From Streptomyces sp. ISL-1 (GTDB lineage: Bacteria; Actinomycetota; Actinomycetes; Streptomycetales; Streptomycetaceae), in assembly GCF_018614585.1 (NCBI RefSeq), contig NZ_JAGGOI010000005.1, positions 1 through 64,000 on the forward strand: DNA of 64,000 nucleotides. The letters are read 5' to 3'. The first letter of the stretch is position 1, and every line of letters begins with the position of its first letter. Under the pieces are notes generated by a model. It was given only the letters and a program-made list of their open reading frames with translations. It made no database searches and was not told the origin of the DNA. The position numbers and the translations under genes were made by a program. Of this stretch, positions 35,622 to 44,448 are shown piece after piece.

Positions 35622-36508
35622 GGGCCGTGAGCACGCTGGACATCGCCCGCCGCCATACGGCCGACCCGCTCTTCCGGCTGGTCGCCTACGCCCTCGAATC
35701 CGCGCACGACCGGCCCCCGGCAACGGTGTGGAGCGCCCCGCACGCCTTCCACGTCGGCTCCCCGAACCTTGTCGCCGCGGCCGACTGGCCGGTGGCGGCG
35801 GCCGCCGCACCGCGCGACGACGGTCTCGTACGGCTGAGTTCGCTCGCCCACCCGGCACAGAGCTGCGAACTCCCGCTCACCGGCCCGCCGCCGACCCACC
35901 CCGACTGGGCGGCCCGCACATACGCCCTGCTGCGGACCATGGCCGACGTCGGATACGGACGCGGCGGCATGGACCTGCACATCCACTCAACGCTGACCGC
36001 CGCGGCCGGTCTTTCGAGTGCCGAACCGCTGGAATGTGCCGTGGCGCTGGCGGTCGCCGAACTGCACGCCGGCTGCTCAAGGCCGCGTCCGTCGCGCGGC
36101 AGACTGGCCGACCTCGCGAGAGCTGCCGCGCCCGACGGCGACGAAGCGCTGCGCGAGGCCGTGCTGTTCGCCCGCCCCGGCCGGGCCCTGCTGCTCGGCG
36201 GCCACGGCCGGCGACACATCCGCTTCGACCCGGCCGAGCACGAGGCGCGGCTGATGCTGCTGGTGACCCGCCAAGAAGGACCCGGCGCACACGACATCGA
36301 GCGGGCTGTGGCGAGCGCGCGGCGTGCGGGTGCGAGGGCAGCCTGGTGGCCCGGACCGCGGCCGGAGCGCAGCGCCCTGGTGCTGCTGCCGCGGGACCGG
36401 GTGACGCACGTACGTACCACCGTGGCCGAGGAGTTCCGCGCCGGCGGACGGCGCGTGCCGCGCTTCGTGAACATCAACGTGGCGGGCGCGGCCCGCCGCG
36501 AGGAGTGA
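35618..36508 (+). CDS. Degenerate galactokinase-like (GHMP fold) protein
   Basis: The 296-residue product has a galactokinase outline but altered catalytic motifs. The substrate-binding GRVNLIGEH motif is replaced by HAFHVGSPNL. The ATP-binding motif survives only partly, as TAAAGLSSAEPLECAVALAVAEL (family: GLSSSAALECAVALAL). The third motif TGGGFGGS is replaced by WWPGPRPER between GARA and SALVLLP. It is therefore probably not a kinase, but may bind a sugar, nucleotide or lipid, or regulate a partner. GTG 35618 overlaps the methyltransferase stop; GTG 35627 is an alternative. It is the last gene of the operon. Confidence 0.65.
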   Translation: MRAVSTLDIARRHTADPLFRLVAYALESAHDRPPATVWSAPHAFHVGSPNLVAAADWPVAAAAAPRDDGLVRLSSLAHPAQSCELPLTGPPPTHPDWAARTYALLRTMADVGYGRGGMDLHIHSTLTAAAGLSSAEPLECAVALAVAELHAGCSRPRPSRGRLADLARAAAPDGDEALREAVLFARPGRALLLGGHGRRHIRFDPAEHEARLMLLVTRQEGPGAHDIERAVASARRAGARAAWWPGPRPERSALVLLPRDRVTHVRTTVAEEFRAGGRRVPRFVNINVAGAARREE

Positions 36509-36521
36509 GCAACGGGGAGTG

Positions 36522-36576
36522 AGAGGCCCCGTCCGTGATCCCCTGAGCCCGCGCTTTGTCCTGGAGCGGGGGCCTC
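36522..36576. terminator. Long-loop hairpin between convergent genes
   Basis: gaggcccc (36522-36529) pairs with ggggcctc (36569-36576) across a loop of about 39 nt. It is located between the end of the polyketide operon and the convergent cupin gene. It may act in both directions, but the loop is long, so this is only a candidate. Confidence 0.35.
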
Positions 36577-36955
36577 AGAGGCTGATGTGGTACGCCTTGC
36601 GCAGCGTCTCGTGCACCGTCCAGGTCGTACGGTCGCCCTCTCGCAGCACGCACGCCGTCCCGGGCCCGACGTCGAGGGTGTCACCGCCCTCGACATCGAT
36701 CGTGGCGCGCCCGCTGACCACGACGAACAGCTCGTTTGCCTCGGTGTCGGTGACCACACCCGGGGTGATCTGCCAGATCCCGCGCAGCTGCTTGCCGTCG
36801 CCGGACTCCCACAGCACCTTCCCGGTCACGACGGGGTCGCCGGAGATGATCTGCGCCGGGTCGAGGGGCTCCGGCTCCAGTTCGGCGCCCGGAATGTGCA
36901 CGGCGAAGGACGCGGGAGCCGGATCCGCCGCGGTGGTGTGATCAAGGTTTGTCAT
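36575..36955 (-). CDS. Cupin domain protein (DUF861-like)
   Basis: A 126-residue single cupin. The end of the barrel reads GIWQITPGVVTDTEANELFVVVSGRATIDVEGGDTLDVGPG, then CVLREGDRTTWTVHETLRKAY. This pattern is that of the (S)-ureidoglycine aminohydrolase/ethanolamine-cupin-like group, often of unknown function. The metal-ligand set is incomplete compared with active cupins (Glu present, few His). It is convergent with the polyketide operon and divergent from flippase copy B, so it is not obviously part of either. Confidence 0.8.
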   Translation of the reverse strand: MTNLDHTTAADPAPASFAVHIPGAELEPEPLDPAQIISGDPVVTGKVLWESGDGKQLRGIWQITPGVVTDTEANELFVVVSGRATIDVEGGDTLDVGPGTACVLREGDRTTWTVHETLRKAYHISL

Positions 36956-37161
36956 GGCGGGTCACCTTAGCCGGGAGCCGGCGCACGTTGGCTTCCGGGC
37001 CGGGGAGTCGTTTCAGCCATGGGCCGGGCGACGTTTCGGTCATGTGCGCCTTGCCGTTTCGTCGGCTGTTGGACACCGGTGCGTCGCACGCGGCGGGCAG
37101 TGTCCATACGTGCCCGGCGCCTCGCCGTCGCGCGCCTGTGAATGTGGAAGGACGGCTGGTT

Positions 37162-38121
37162 GTGGCTTTGTCCGTGACGCCGGTCCTCCGGAGAGTGCCG
37201 CTGCGTCAGATCGCGTGCCTGATCCCGCTGGTGCTGATCACCGTCTGGGTGGTGACGCACTGGTCGGTGATCGCCGAGGGTGCGGGGAGGCTGCGCGGTG
37301 CGGACCCCGTCTGGCTGCTGATCGCGGTGGCGGTGACCGGATTGTGCTGGGTGGCGGCTTCCTGTGTACGGCAGGGAGCGATCCTCGAGCGGCTGCCCGC
37401 CGGGCGGCTTCTTGCATCGCAGTTCGCCGCGGGCGCCGCCAATCATGTGCTGCCCGCCGGTCTCGGCGCGCACGCGGTGACGCTGCGATTCCTGCGTAAC
37501 TGTGGCATTCCGCTGTCCCGGGGTACGGCCTCGCTCGCCCTGTACTCCCTGGTCGAGCCGATCGCCCGCTTCGTATTGTTGTTCGCCTTGTTGGCTGCCG
37601 TCCCCGGCGCCCTGCCACTGGACGAAATTACCCCGGACGGACGCACCCTGCTGGTCCTGCTCCTGGTGGTGGCCGCGGCGCTCGCCGCGCTGGCACTGGC
37701 CCTGTTTGCCATAGGCCCGCTGCGCCGCACCGTCCGCGGCTTCCTGCACACGGCGCTGACCGACGCCCGCGCCCTGCACGCCCGCCCCTCCCGGGTGCTG
37801 GCGCTGTGGGGCGGCGCGCTGGCGTTTCCCGCGCTGCAGGCCAGTGTCCTGGCGTCGGTGGCGGTGGCGCTCGAGGTGCCGCTGCCCTGGCACCATGTCG
37901 CCATCGCGTATCTGGCGGCGAGCATCGCGGCAGGGATGGTGCCCACCCCGGGAGGTATCGGCTCCGTCGACGCGGCCCTGGTCCTGACGCTCGTCGCGTC
38001 AGGGGTGCCGCTCACCGTGGCCACGGCCACCGTGCTGGGCTTCCGGATCATCACGGTGTGGCTGCCGCTGCTCCCCGGAGCCCTGGTGCTGGGCGCCCTG
38101 GTTCGGTGGAAGGTGCTCTGA
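37162..38121 (+). CDS. Flippase-like (LPG synthase TM region/UPF0104) membrane protein, copy B
   Basis: A 319-residue polytopic protein paralogous to 17604-18560. Shared blocks include VPLRQIACLIP, QFAAGAANHVLPAGLGAHAV, RVLALWGGALAFP, VPTPGGIGSVDAALV and FRIITVWLPLLPGALVLG. GTG 37162 is preferred because GGAAGGA at 37146-37152 precedes it by 9 nt and the length then matches copy A; the frame is open further upstream but less convincing. The YbhN/AglD-like family moves lipid-linked substrates across the membrane. It lies just right of the polyketide operon, beyond the cupin gene, and reads away from it, mirroring copy A. Confidence 0.8.
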   Translation: MALSVTPVLRRVPLRQIACLIPLVLITVWVVTHWSVIAEGAGRLRGADPVWLLIAVAVTGLCWVAASCVRQGAILERLPAGRLLASQFAAGAANHVLPAGLGAHAVTLRFLRNCGIPLSRGTASLALYSLVEPIARFVLLFALLAAVPGALPLDEITPDGRTLLVLLLVVAAALAALALALFAIGPLRRTVRGFLHTALTDARALHARPSRVLALWGGALAFPALQASVLASVAVALEVPLPWHHVAIAYLAASIAAGMVPTPGGIGSVDAALVLTLVASGVPLTVATATVLGFRIITVWLPLLPGALVLGALVRWKVL

Positions 38122-38238
38122 GCCGGAGGCGCTCCCCGAGCGGATGCGCGCGGCCGGCCCGATGCTGAAGGAATGCGGCATCGAGTGAGCGGTGAGATAT
38201 CTGTGGGCAGCCGCCGGCCGGGAACGGCCGGAGTGCAC

Positions 38239-38565
38239 ATGGACGGGAGCGCAGCGGCCTCAGTCGTGTACGAGACGCTTGCCGCGATCTTCGCCCCTAC
38301 GCTGCCCGGGACCGGCGCGATCATGTCCCCTCCGGGCGGGCGCGCGGTGGTGCCGACCAGGTCCTTCGACGTACGGCACAGCCGTTCTGTGAGCACTCCG
38401 GTCCCGCTGCCCGAAGCCGTCCGCGCGTTGGTATTCGGCCGCCCGCGCGACATTCAGCGCCTCATCCGCGGCCTTCGGACGTACTTCGACGTGACTGACG
38501 AGGGGCACCGCGACATCGGCTCCGGCGAGGAGGAGCGCGAACTGCGGATTGACCCGAACGGCTGA
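38239..38565 (+). CDS. Doubtful hypothetical protein in the 38122-38669 gap
   Basis: An open frame of about 108 residues from an ATG at 38239 (open from 38173). It has no signal, membrane segment or recognised domain; the part AVRALVFGRPRDIQRLIRGLRTYFDV looks mildly protein-like. No good ribosome site is visible. It may be a remnant or chance ORF. Nothing else is recognisable in 38122-38587. Confidence 0.22.
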   Translation: MDGSAAASVVYETLAAIFAPTLPGTGAIMSPPGGRAVVPTRSFDVRHSRSVSTPVPLPEAVRALVFGRPRDIQRLIRGLRTYFDVTDEGHRDIGSGEEERELRIDPNG

Positions 38566-38587
38566 CGGCGGACATGGAGCGGGGAGA

Positions 38588-38621
38588 AGCCGGCGGACCA
38601 CCCGATGGGGGTCCGCCGGCT
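38588..38621 (-). terminator. Hairpin terminator of the protease gene
   Basis: agccggcggacc (38588-38599) pairs perfectly with ggtccgccggct (38610-38621), with an inner ccc/ggg extension and a gatg loop. It lies 48 bp beyond the protease stop codon, in the 3' direction of that minus-strand gene. Confidence 0.75.
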
Positions 38622-38669
38622 CTGTTCAGTGCGTCAGTTCTTCAGGCGTCAGGCTTCAGGCTTCAGGCG

Positions 38670-39587
38670 TCAGAAGACGCTCACCCCGTAGACGCTCAGC
38701 GCCTCGGTGACGGGCTGGAAGAACGTGGTGCCGCCGGAGGAGCAGTTGCCACTGCCGCCCGAGGTCAGACCGAGCGCGGTGCTGCCGGAGAACATCGAGC
38801 CGCCGCTGTCGCCGGGCTCGGCGCAGACGTTGGTCTGGATCAGGCCGTAGACGATGTCCCCGCCGCCGTAGTTGACGGTCGCGTTGAGGCCGGTGACGGT
38901 GCCACTGTGCAGGCCGGTGGTGCTGCCGCTGCGCAGTACGGACTGACCGACGTAGGCGTTGCCGGCGCTCGTGATGTCACGGTAGGTGCCGTTGTAGAGG
39001 TAGACCCGGCCATCCGCGGCCGAGGCGTTGGAGTGCCGGATGATGCCGTAGTCGTTGGTGGGGAAGCTGGAACCGGCCGTGGAGCCGAGCAGTGTGGTGT
39101 TGGCGGAGTTGGTGTACCAGGTGCTGCCGATGTTGGTGCAGTGGCCGGCGGTGAGGGCGTAGTACGTGCTCCCGCTGCGGACGTTGAAGCCGAGCGAGCA
39201 GCGTCCGCCGCCCGTGTAGATGGCCTGGCCGCCCGCGATGAGCTTGTTGAAGGTGCCGGGCGTGCGCTTGATCTCAAGGGCGCCGGCCCGCGCGCCGGCC
39301 GCCTTCTTGATCTTGGCTATCTCGGCGGCCGAGACGGTGTCGTCCGCGGTGACGACGACCTTGCCCGTTGCGGTGTCCGTGTACCAGGCGGTACCGGCCA
39401 CGTCCGTGTCGAGTATGGCGTCGCTCGCCTGTGCGAGCTGGGTGGTCGTGGCCCGTACGCCGTCGCCCGATTCGGCCACAGCGGCCGGGGCGGCAAGCGC
39501 GGAGACGGTCACCAGACTCGATACGACGGCGATCAGCCGCGCTCGTCTCGCGACGCTGCCGAGGGGGGAGAAGCGCTTGAAGTTCAC
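38670..39587 (-). CDS. Secreted chymotrypsin-like serine protease (streptogrisin family, S1E)
   Basis: The 305-residue preproenzyme starts at GTG 39587 with GGAGGA just upstream. It has a basic signal peptide ([23 protein letters not shown]), an alpha-lytic-type propeptide (about 40-115, with [19 protein letters not shown]) and a mature protease beginning near [19 protein letters not shown]. The triad is His in TAGHC, Asp in TNDYGI and Ser in EPGDSGGSM; disulfide cysteines are conserved. Length matches streptogrisin A/B (about 300). It acts outside the cell as an extracellular proteinase. It is a single-gene unit with its own terminator. Confidence 0.92.
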   Translation of the reverse strand: MNFKRFSPLGSVARRARLIAVVSSLVTVSALAAPAAVAESGDGVRATTTQLAQASDAILDTDVAGTAWYTDTATGKVVVTADDTVSAAEIAKIKKAAGARAGALEIKRTPGTFNKLIAGGQAIYTGGGRCSLGFNVRSGSTYYALTAGHCTNIGSTWYTNSANTTLLGSTAGSSFPTNDYGIIRHSNASAADGRVYLYNGTYRDITSAGNAYVGQSVLRSGSTTGLHSGTVTGLNATVNYGGGDIVYGLIQTNVCAEPGDSGGSMFSGSTALGLTSGGSGNCSSGGTTFFQPVTEALSVYGVSVF

Positions 39588-40371
39588 GAAATCCTCCGGT
39601 GGGGGAAGCCGGGACCCGCTGGGTGGGCGGGCCCTACAGCGCGTGGAGGCCGGGCCATGACCATTGGTCTCGGTCATGATCCTGACAACCTGCGCCGCTA
39701 GGAATCCTGGGGTCCGGTTGCATCGGCGACAAGAGCGCCTTTCGGCCGCTCTACGCGCGTCCATCGGTGACAACTACCGGACGGCCGCGCGAGGTTCGTC
39801 CCGCCGGTCGTGGCGTGCCGAGGCTGCGGCGGTGTGGGGGCCGGGTGGGGTGTATGCCCTTCGGGGAACCGGCAAACTCTCAGCCGTTTGCTGATGCACT
39901 GTCAACTGACTCCTGAGTCAGGAGATGGGGAGGGGGGCCGGCTCCGCAGCTCCCCTGCCGGTAACCGGAATGCTCCTCGCTCTTTCTGCTGCTCAGAGTC
40001 AACGAGGCACTACGGGAAGGCGTACTGGACTGGCGCGGCAGCGGCACTGGAACCGCTGGCGGACGGCGTGCCGCACTCCGTACCGCTGTGGTGGCTCCTG
40101 CACACGTGTGCCTCCACGACGTGGACGGCAGCCTTCCGGCGCGCTCCCGGGCCGCGACCTGAAAACCACGCAAGGCGACGGCCACCCCACCAGCACCAGA
40201 TGCCTGCGGCGGGGGCGTGACGCGCAGCGCTATGCGCCAATCGCCACCGTTCGTACACGCAGGCTCCGTGTCCGGTTCTGAGCGGGCGGGCCGAGCCGTC
40301 CTGCATCCTGGGCGACTCGAGTACGAGCGCCTCGACGCGCACTTCGGCGACACGGCCTGAGGCCGACGGCG
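39588..40371. other. 784-bp region without a confident gene
   Basis: Upstream of the protease gene and downstream of the amidase gene. Several overlapping frames on both strands are open but none shows a protein family pattern. The only clear structure is a 15-bp palindrome, ctcctgagtcaggag, at 39910-39924. The protease promoter should lie in its left part; no consensus hexamers were identified. A short plus-strand stretch ending near 40361 looks faintly coding and may be a relic. Confidence 0.5.
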
Positions 40372-41169
40372 TCAGGCGGTTGATGCCGGGCCGGCGGGTC
40401 GCGACTGGAAGTGGGCGGCGCGGTCGCGGATCTGGGGGAGGAGCGAGTAGAGCGCCGCGCCGGGGCACCGCGTCCAGTAGCCGTCGCGGTGCCCGGAGAT
40501 CGTGTGGAACACGGTCCGGCTTCCCTCCGGATACTTGCTGGCGTCGTTGGTGGAAACCAGGACCGTGCTGGCGCGTGGATCGACCCCGTACATGCCGAGC
40601 TTCCACGCGGCGAGTTGGGCTATGGCCTCCACCATGGGCGCCGGCACGGTCGCGCCTGCGCCGAAACTGCCGATCGCCGCCACTCCGACGGTGCCGACGT
40701 TGAAGCCCATGGTGTGCGCGCCGACGACAGGGTTGGCGATGCCGCCGGCACGCCCCTCATAGATGGTGCCGGTCCGGTCGACGAAGAAGTTGTAGCCCAC
40801 ATCGTCCCAGTCCCGGTTCTCGGTGTGGTCGCCGGAGAGATACCTGATGAGATCGGGGACCTCTGCTGGGGTGTAGTCGTTACCGCTATTGGTGTGATGG
40901 ATGAAGACCGCCTTGACCGCGGTCGCGGTGCGAGCGGGCTCCTTCCGGCGCGTGGGGGCGGCCTGCCAGACCGTGCGTGGCACGACGGCCGGCTGAGCCG
41001 CTGCCCACGGGGCGGCGGCCTGGGCCCTCGGGTCGGTGGGGTGGGCCTGGCGGGCTGTCGCAGCCGGTCTGCCCGTGTCACCCGCGGCCAGTGCGGCACC
41101 GATCACGCCTGCCGTGGCCGCCCTGCCCATGCCGCGCAGCAGCATGCGCCGGTCGATGGTCATGACCAT
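40372..41169 (-). CDS. Secreted peptidoglycan-recognition/N-acetylmuramoyl-L-alanine amidase
   Basis: A 265-residue protein with a twin-arginine-like export start (DRRMLLRGMGRAATAGVIGAAL) and a type 2 amidase/PGRP domain (about 75-260). Probable zinc ligands are His in VFIHHTNSG, His in SGHRDG and Cys in TRCPGAAL; VGYNFFVDRTGTIYEGRAGG is the usual substrate-groove segment. It would cleave the muramoyl-alanine bond in peptidoglycan outside the membrane. ATG 41169 and ATG 41163 are both possible. It is intact, in contrast to the truncated wall amidase at 1750-2576. Confidence 0.85.
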   Translation of the reverse strand: MVMTIDRRMLLRGMGRAATAGVIGAALAAGDTGRPAATARQAHPTDPRAQAAAPWAAAQPAVVPRTVWQAAPTRRKEPARTATAVKAVFIHHTNSGNDYTPAEVPDLIRYLSGDHTENRDWDDVGYNFFVDRTGTIYEGRAGGIANPVVGAHTMGFNVGTVGVAAIGSFGAGATVPAPMVEAIAQLAAWKLGMYGVDPRASTVLVSTNDASKYPEGSRTVFHTISGHRDGYWTRCPGAALYSLLPQIRDRAAHFQSRPAGPASTA

Positions 41170-41305
41170 GAGCGTAAGGCGGCACCCTGGAGTGCGCCTC
41201 CGCGGCTCGCGGGCCGTGGAGGACCAGGCTGACGGGGATCGTTCCGTTCGGCGCCGCGGCCGTGCGTGGCAGGGCGCGGCGGCGTGACGTAGCCGGCCGA
41301 GCCTT

Positions 41306-43594
41306 CTACCGGCTGGGCGTCTTGGGTGTGCTGCTCCTGAGCGGTGGCACCGAGCGCTCGATATGGCGGAGTTCCATGGTGAGGCTGCTCAGCCACACTT
41401 CAAGGTCGATCAGCATGGGCAGCGGCGGGGCGCCCGGAACCTCGGCGGGCGAGTGGGGCGCTGATGGGGGAGAAGGCTCCGGCGGCGGTCTCCTGCCCGC
41501 GCAGAGGGCGGCGAGCCGAGCCGTGGTCAGGGCGAGCCGGTCCGCGCTGGTGCGAGCCCAGACGGCGGCTTCAGGGGTGACGCCGACCGGGGGCAGATCG
41601 AAGCGGGGGAGCCAGCGGGAGCCGACCAGGATGTGGTTCGCGGTGATGAGTACGGCTTGCCAGTCGGCATGCGCGACCGAGTGTTCGCCCGGTTCGGTCC
41701 GGTACTGCGCGTACGCGGTCTCCGCGAGGCGCAGCCTGTGCATGGTCGGGTACGTGGACGGCAGGGGCGCCGATCCCGGCGGGTTGGCCAGCAGCGCGCC
41801 GACAGTACCGGTGATCAGAGGCCCGTAGGAGTCCAGCAGGCCCGCCACGGCTCTTCGCACCTCCCGCCGGGCGCCGGCCGGCCAGGCGATCAACCCGCAC
41901 AGCAGGCCGATCACGCTGCCTGTGACCACATCCACGATCCTGGCCTCGGCGAGCTGCCAGGAGGCGGGGGCGAGTTGGGCGAACGCGGCAGACACCACCA
42001 GGGTGAACAGCGCCTGCGCCCAGGCGATCCCGAGCAGCGGCCCGAGCGCGAAAGCGGCCAGCATGCCGGGCGCCAGCACGGCCGCGTAGGCCTCGGTGTG
42101 GCGGCCCAGGACGAGCAGCAGCGTGCCCGCCGCCACCGCGCCCACGAGCGTGCCGACCAGCGCCGAACGCACCGCCGCCCAAGTTTCCCCCGCGGTGGTG
42201 CGGCCCAGCGTCAGTACGGCGAGGAGGACCCAGAAGCCGTGGGTCAGGTCCAGGGATCCGGCCACCAGCCGGGCCGCGCCCAGGCCCAATGCGGTCCTTA
42301 CGGCGTTTTGGAACTGGACCGAGTGCAGCGTCATATTGCCGACGAGGCGTCGCCACCACAGGTGGGCGGTAGCGGAGTCGGCATACCAGAAGAGCTCCCG
42401 CGGAGGGATCGGCCCGGTGCGCCGGCCGTCGAGCCCGACGCGTACGGCGGTCTCCAGCATCCTGGCCGACTCCGCCATGCCCAGGACCGCGGCCTGTCGG
42501 CGCAGCTCCGGAACGGCCGGAACGGCCTGCGGCGGGCCGGTCGCCTGCCGGACGCGCACCGCCTGGAAGTCCCGTATCGCCTGCTCCATGGACCAAGGCA
42601 GCGGTTGCGGCCGTCCCGTGCGCAGGGCCTCCGCGGTCGCGGCGCAGAGCGCCGCGATACGGCTGAGGAGATCGGCCGAAGCGGCGTCCGCGTCCGCGCT
42701 GTTGCGGGTCGTGGCGGTCGGCGCGGGTCCGCCCAGCCGTGCCAACTGGTCCAGCAGTGTGCGTGTCGCCGTACCGGCCTGTGCCATGGCCCGGTCCACG
42801 CGCCCGGCCCCGGCGGGCCGCTCGGCGGGCGGCAGCTGGGAGAAGCGCAGCTGTTGGCCGGTCGCGCGCAGCCGGTCGGCCCAGCTGTCGACAGGTTTGT
42901 CGGCCGGGCTGCCAGGCGGGCTGTCGCCCGGCCCGCCGGGCGCGTCGTGGCGCGGACCGGTGTCGGACGTGGTGGTGCCCGCTGAACCCGCTGAAGACAC
43001 AGCGGCCTCGTTGGCGGCCCGGCCCGCGGCCTCGACGGCGTACGCCAGGCTCTCCCTGTACGAGGCGGTCGGCGGGGCGGGCAGCAGGAACACTTCGCAG
43101 GCCGCGAGGAGCAGTACGCCCAGGGTGAGGCCCGCCAGTCGCGCCCCCAGGGTCTCCGGGGCGTACGGCGGGAAGCAGGCCAGGATGTAGAAGAGTTGCA
43201 GGCCCGGTGCCGCCCCGGCCGGGCGGGGACCCGCCACCGCCGCGAAGGCGAGCGTGAATCCGACGACCAGCATCCCGAGAACCGCCGCCCAGGTCCGTAC
43301 GGCCAGCGCCGTTCCCAGGGCGACCAGCACCAGGCCGACCGGCAGCGCCCGCAGCATGACGGCGGCCCGCTGCCGCCCCGACCCGGGAATCGGCGACAGC
43401 ATTCCGAGCGCCACTGGTCCGAACAGGGCGTAGAGCGACATCGAGGGCTGGTGCAGCCCGTACACAAGCGGATAGAACCCGGCGGACGCGGCGACGGTGA
43501 CCCGGACAGCACGGTGCACGATCGCCTTGCGCTCCGGCTTTCGCGTATCGGGATGCTGATGCCGGGACTTCTCAGAGGTACGCGCGCCGGTCAC
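41306..43594 (-). CDS. FUSC family membrane protein
   Basis: A 762-residue protein with two six-helix membrane blocks (about 35-175 and 410-560) separated and followed by long cytoplasmic regions, the layout of the FUSC/YccS/aromatic acid exporter family. The second block includes LARLVAGSLDLTHGFWVLLAVLTLG-like sequence in the form DLTHGFWVLLAVLTLGRTTA, a hallmark of the family. Proposed roles are efflux of aromatic acids or other small organics; no partner gene is adjacent. Pro/Gly-rich low-complexity stretch near 205-235 (PGGPGDSPPGSPADKPV). Confidence 0.82.
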   Translation of the reverse strand: MTGARTSEKSRHQHPDTRKPERKAIVHRAVRVTVAASAGFYPLVYGLHQPSMSLYALFGPVALGMLSPIPGSGRQRAAVMLRALPVGLVLVALGTALAVRTWAAVLGMLVVGFTLAFAAVAGPRPAGAAPGLQLFYILACFPPYAPETLGARLAGLTLGVLLLAACEVFLLPAPPTASYRESLAYAVEAAGRAANEAAVSSAGSAGTTTSDTGPRHDAPGGPGDSPPGSPADKPVDSWADRLRATGQQLRFSQLPPAERPAGAGRVDRAMAQAGTATRTLLDQLARLGGPAPTATTRNSADADAASADLLSRIAALCAATAEALRTGRPQPLPWSMEQAIRDFQAVRVRQATGPPQAVPAVPELRRQAAVLGMAESARMLETAVRVGLDGRRTGPIPPRELFWYADSATAHLWWRRLVGNMTLHSVQFQNAVRTALGLGAARLVAGSLDLTHGFWVLLAVLTLGRTTAGETWAAVRSALVGTLVGAVAAGTLLLVLGRHTEAYAAVLAPGMLAAFALGPLLGIAWAQALFTLVVSAAFAQLAPASWQLAEARIVDVVTGSVIGLLCGLIAWPAGARREVRRAVAGLLDSYGPLITGTVGALLANPPGSAPLPSTYPTMHRLRLAETAYAQYRTEPGEHSVAHADWQAVLITANHILVGSRWLPRFDLPPVGVTPEAAVWARTSADRLALTTARLAALCAGRRPPPEPSPPSAPHSPAEVPGAPPLPMLIDLEVWLSSLTMELRHIERSVPPLRSSTPKTPSR

Positions 43595-43901
43595 GGTCGC
43601 GCCTCACGAGTCGGCGCCCGCGCGGCCAAGGATGGCTCTGCGCACGTTGGGCACAAGGGCACATTCCTCTCAGCCGATGCCCGCCGCCGCGGGGCCGTCG
43701 GGCGTGCGTCCTCGTCCATTGTCGGCGCGCGACCGACGACCCGCAGCCCGGTCGGTTCCGGTCCTCCACCCGTACGGGAGGCTCCCGGCGCTGAACGTCC
43801 GGATCGCGGGGGACGGCGGGCCGGGGCCACCATGGCAGGGAGTGCAACGGCCCGGCCCCGGCGACACACGGTGCCGGACCCGTGCGGAAGTGGGAGGTCG
43901 C
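43595..43901. other. 307-bp divergent intergenic region
   Basis: Lies between the divergent FUSC gene and the NTF2-like gene. No conserved protein frame, hairpin or consensus promoter was recognised. It presumably contains both promoters. A good ribosome site, GGGAGG at 43891-43896, ends the region. Confidence 0.5.
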
Positions 43902-44429
43902 ATGTCTTCCGAGCGCGCTGCCCCGGTGATCTGGGACACGATCCAGCGGTATTTCACCCTGCTGCAGGCTCATGTGTCCGCGGAGCGCATGCGGGACGAA
44001 ATCCTCACCGACGACTTCCGCACGGGCTTCGTGGACGGTCTGATCTGGCAGGGCGAGCAGGGACTACGGGACTTCCTCGGCGCCCGCGCGGAGTTCTTCG
44101 ACGAATCCCACACCGTTGAGCAGATGTCCACGCCGGTGCGGCTGCCCGACGGTCGCTGGCTCGCCCATACCCGGCTGGAGTTCTTCCTGCGCCATCGCCT
44201 CGACGGATCGCCGGTGAGTGACGCCTTCACCGGCAAGGCGTTCCATGTCTGGGAGTTCGATCCGGCACCCCGGCCGGGCGGCGCCTCAGGTGACGGGCGA
44301 TCAGGCGCTGGCGCGGACGGCCCCTGGAGGGTGGCCGCCCAACTGGTCGAGGGATTCGCCGCCCTCGACGAGAACGCCCGACGGCTCTTCTCCCGGCCCC
44401 AGTCCGGCCTGAATCCCGACGACCGCTGA
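43902..44429 (+). CDS. NTF2-like fold protein
   Basis: A 175-residue protein starting at ATG 43902 with GGGAGG 5 nt upstream. The pattern TIQRYFTLLQAHVSAERMRDEILTDDF-like start (residues 12-35), LRDFLGARAEFFDESHTVEQ and WLAHTRLEFFLRHR with a terminal WRVAAQLVEGFAAL fits the SnoaL/NTF2-like superfamily. Function unknown; such proteins are ligand binders, isomerases or cyclases. A Gly-rich insertion (GGASGDGRSGAGADG) interrupts the last part. It is followed after 19 nt by the membrane transporter gene, possibly in one transcript. Confidence 0.65.
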   Translation: MSSERAAPVIWDTIQRYFTLLQAHVSAERMRDEILTDDFRTGFVDGLIWQGEQGLRDFLGARAEFFDESHTVEQMSTPVRLPDGRWLAHTRLEFFLRHRLDGSPVSDAFTGKAFHVWEFDPAPRPGGASGDGRSGAGADGPWRVAAQLVEGFAALDENARRLFSRPQSGLNPDDR

Positions 44430-44448
44430 GCCCTGGAGGCCGTTGACA

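Noticed and set aside
35618..36508. Functional galactokinase supplying sugar phosphate for the glycosyltransferase
   Set aside because: Two of three catalytic motifs are replaced, so kinase activity is unlikely even though the fold is recognisable.
38173..38565. Gene downstream of flippase copy B
   Set aside because: No ribosome site and no family pattern; kept only as a low-confidence entry from the internal ATG at 38239.
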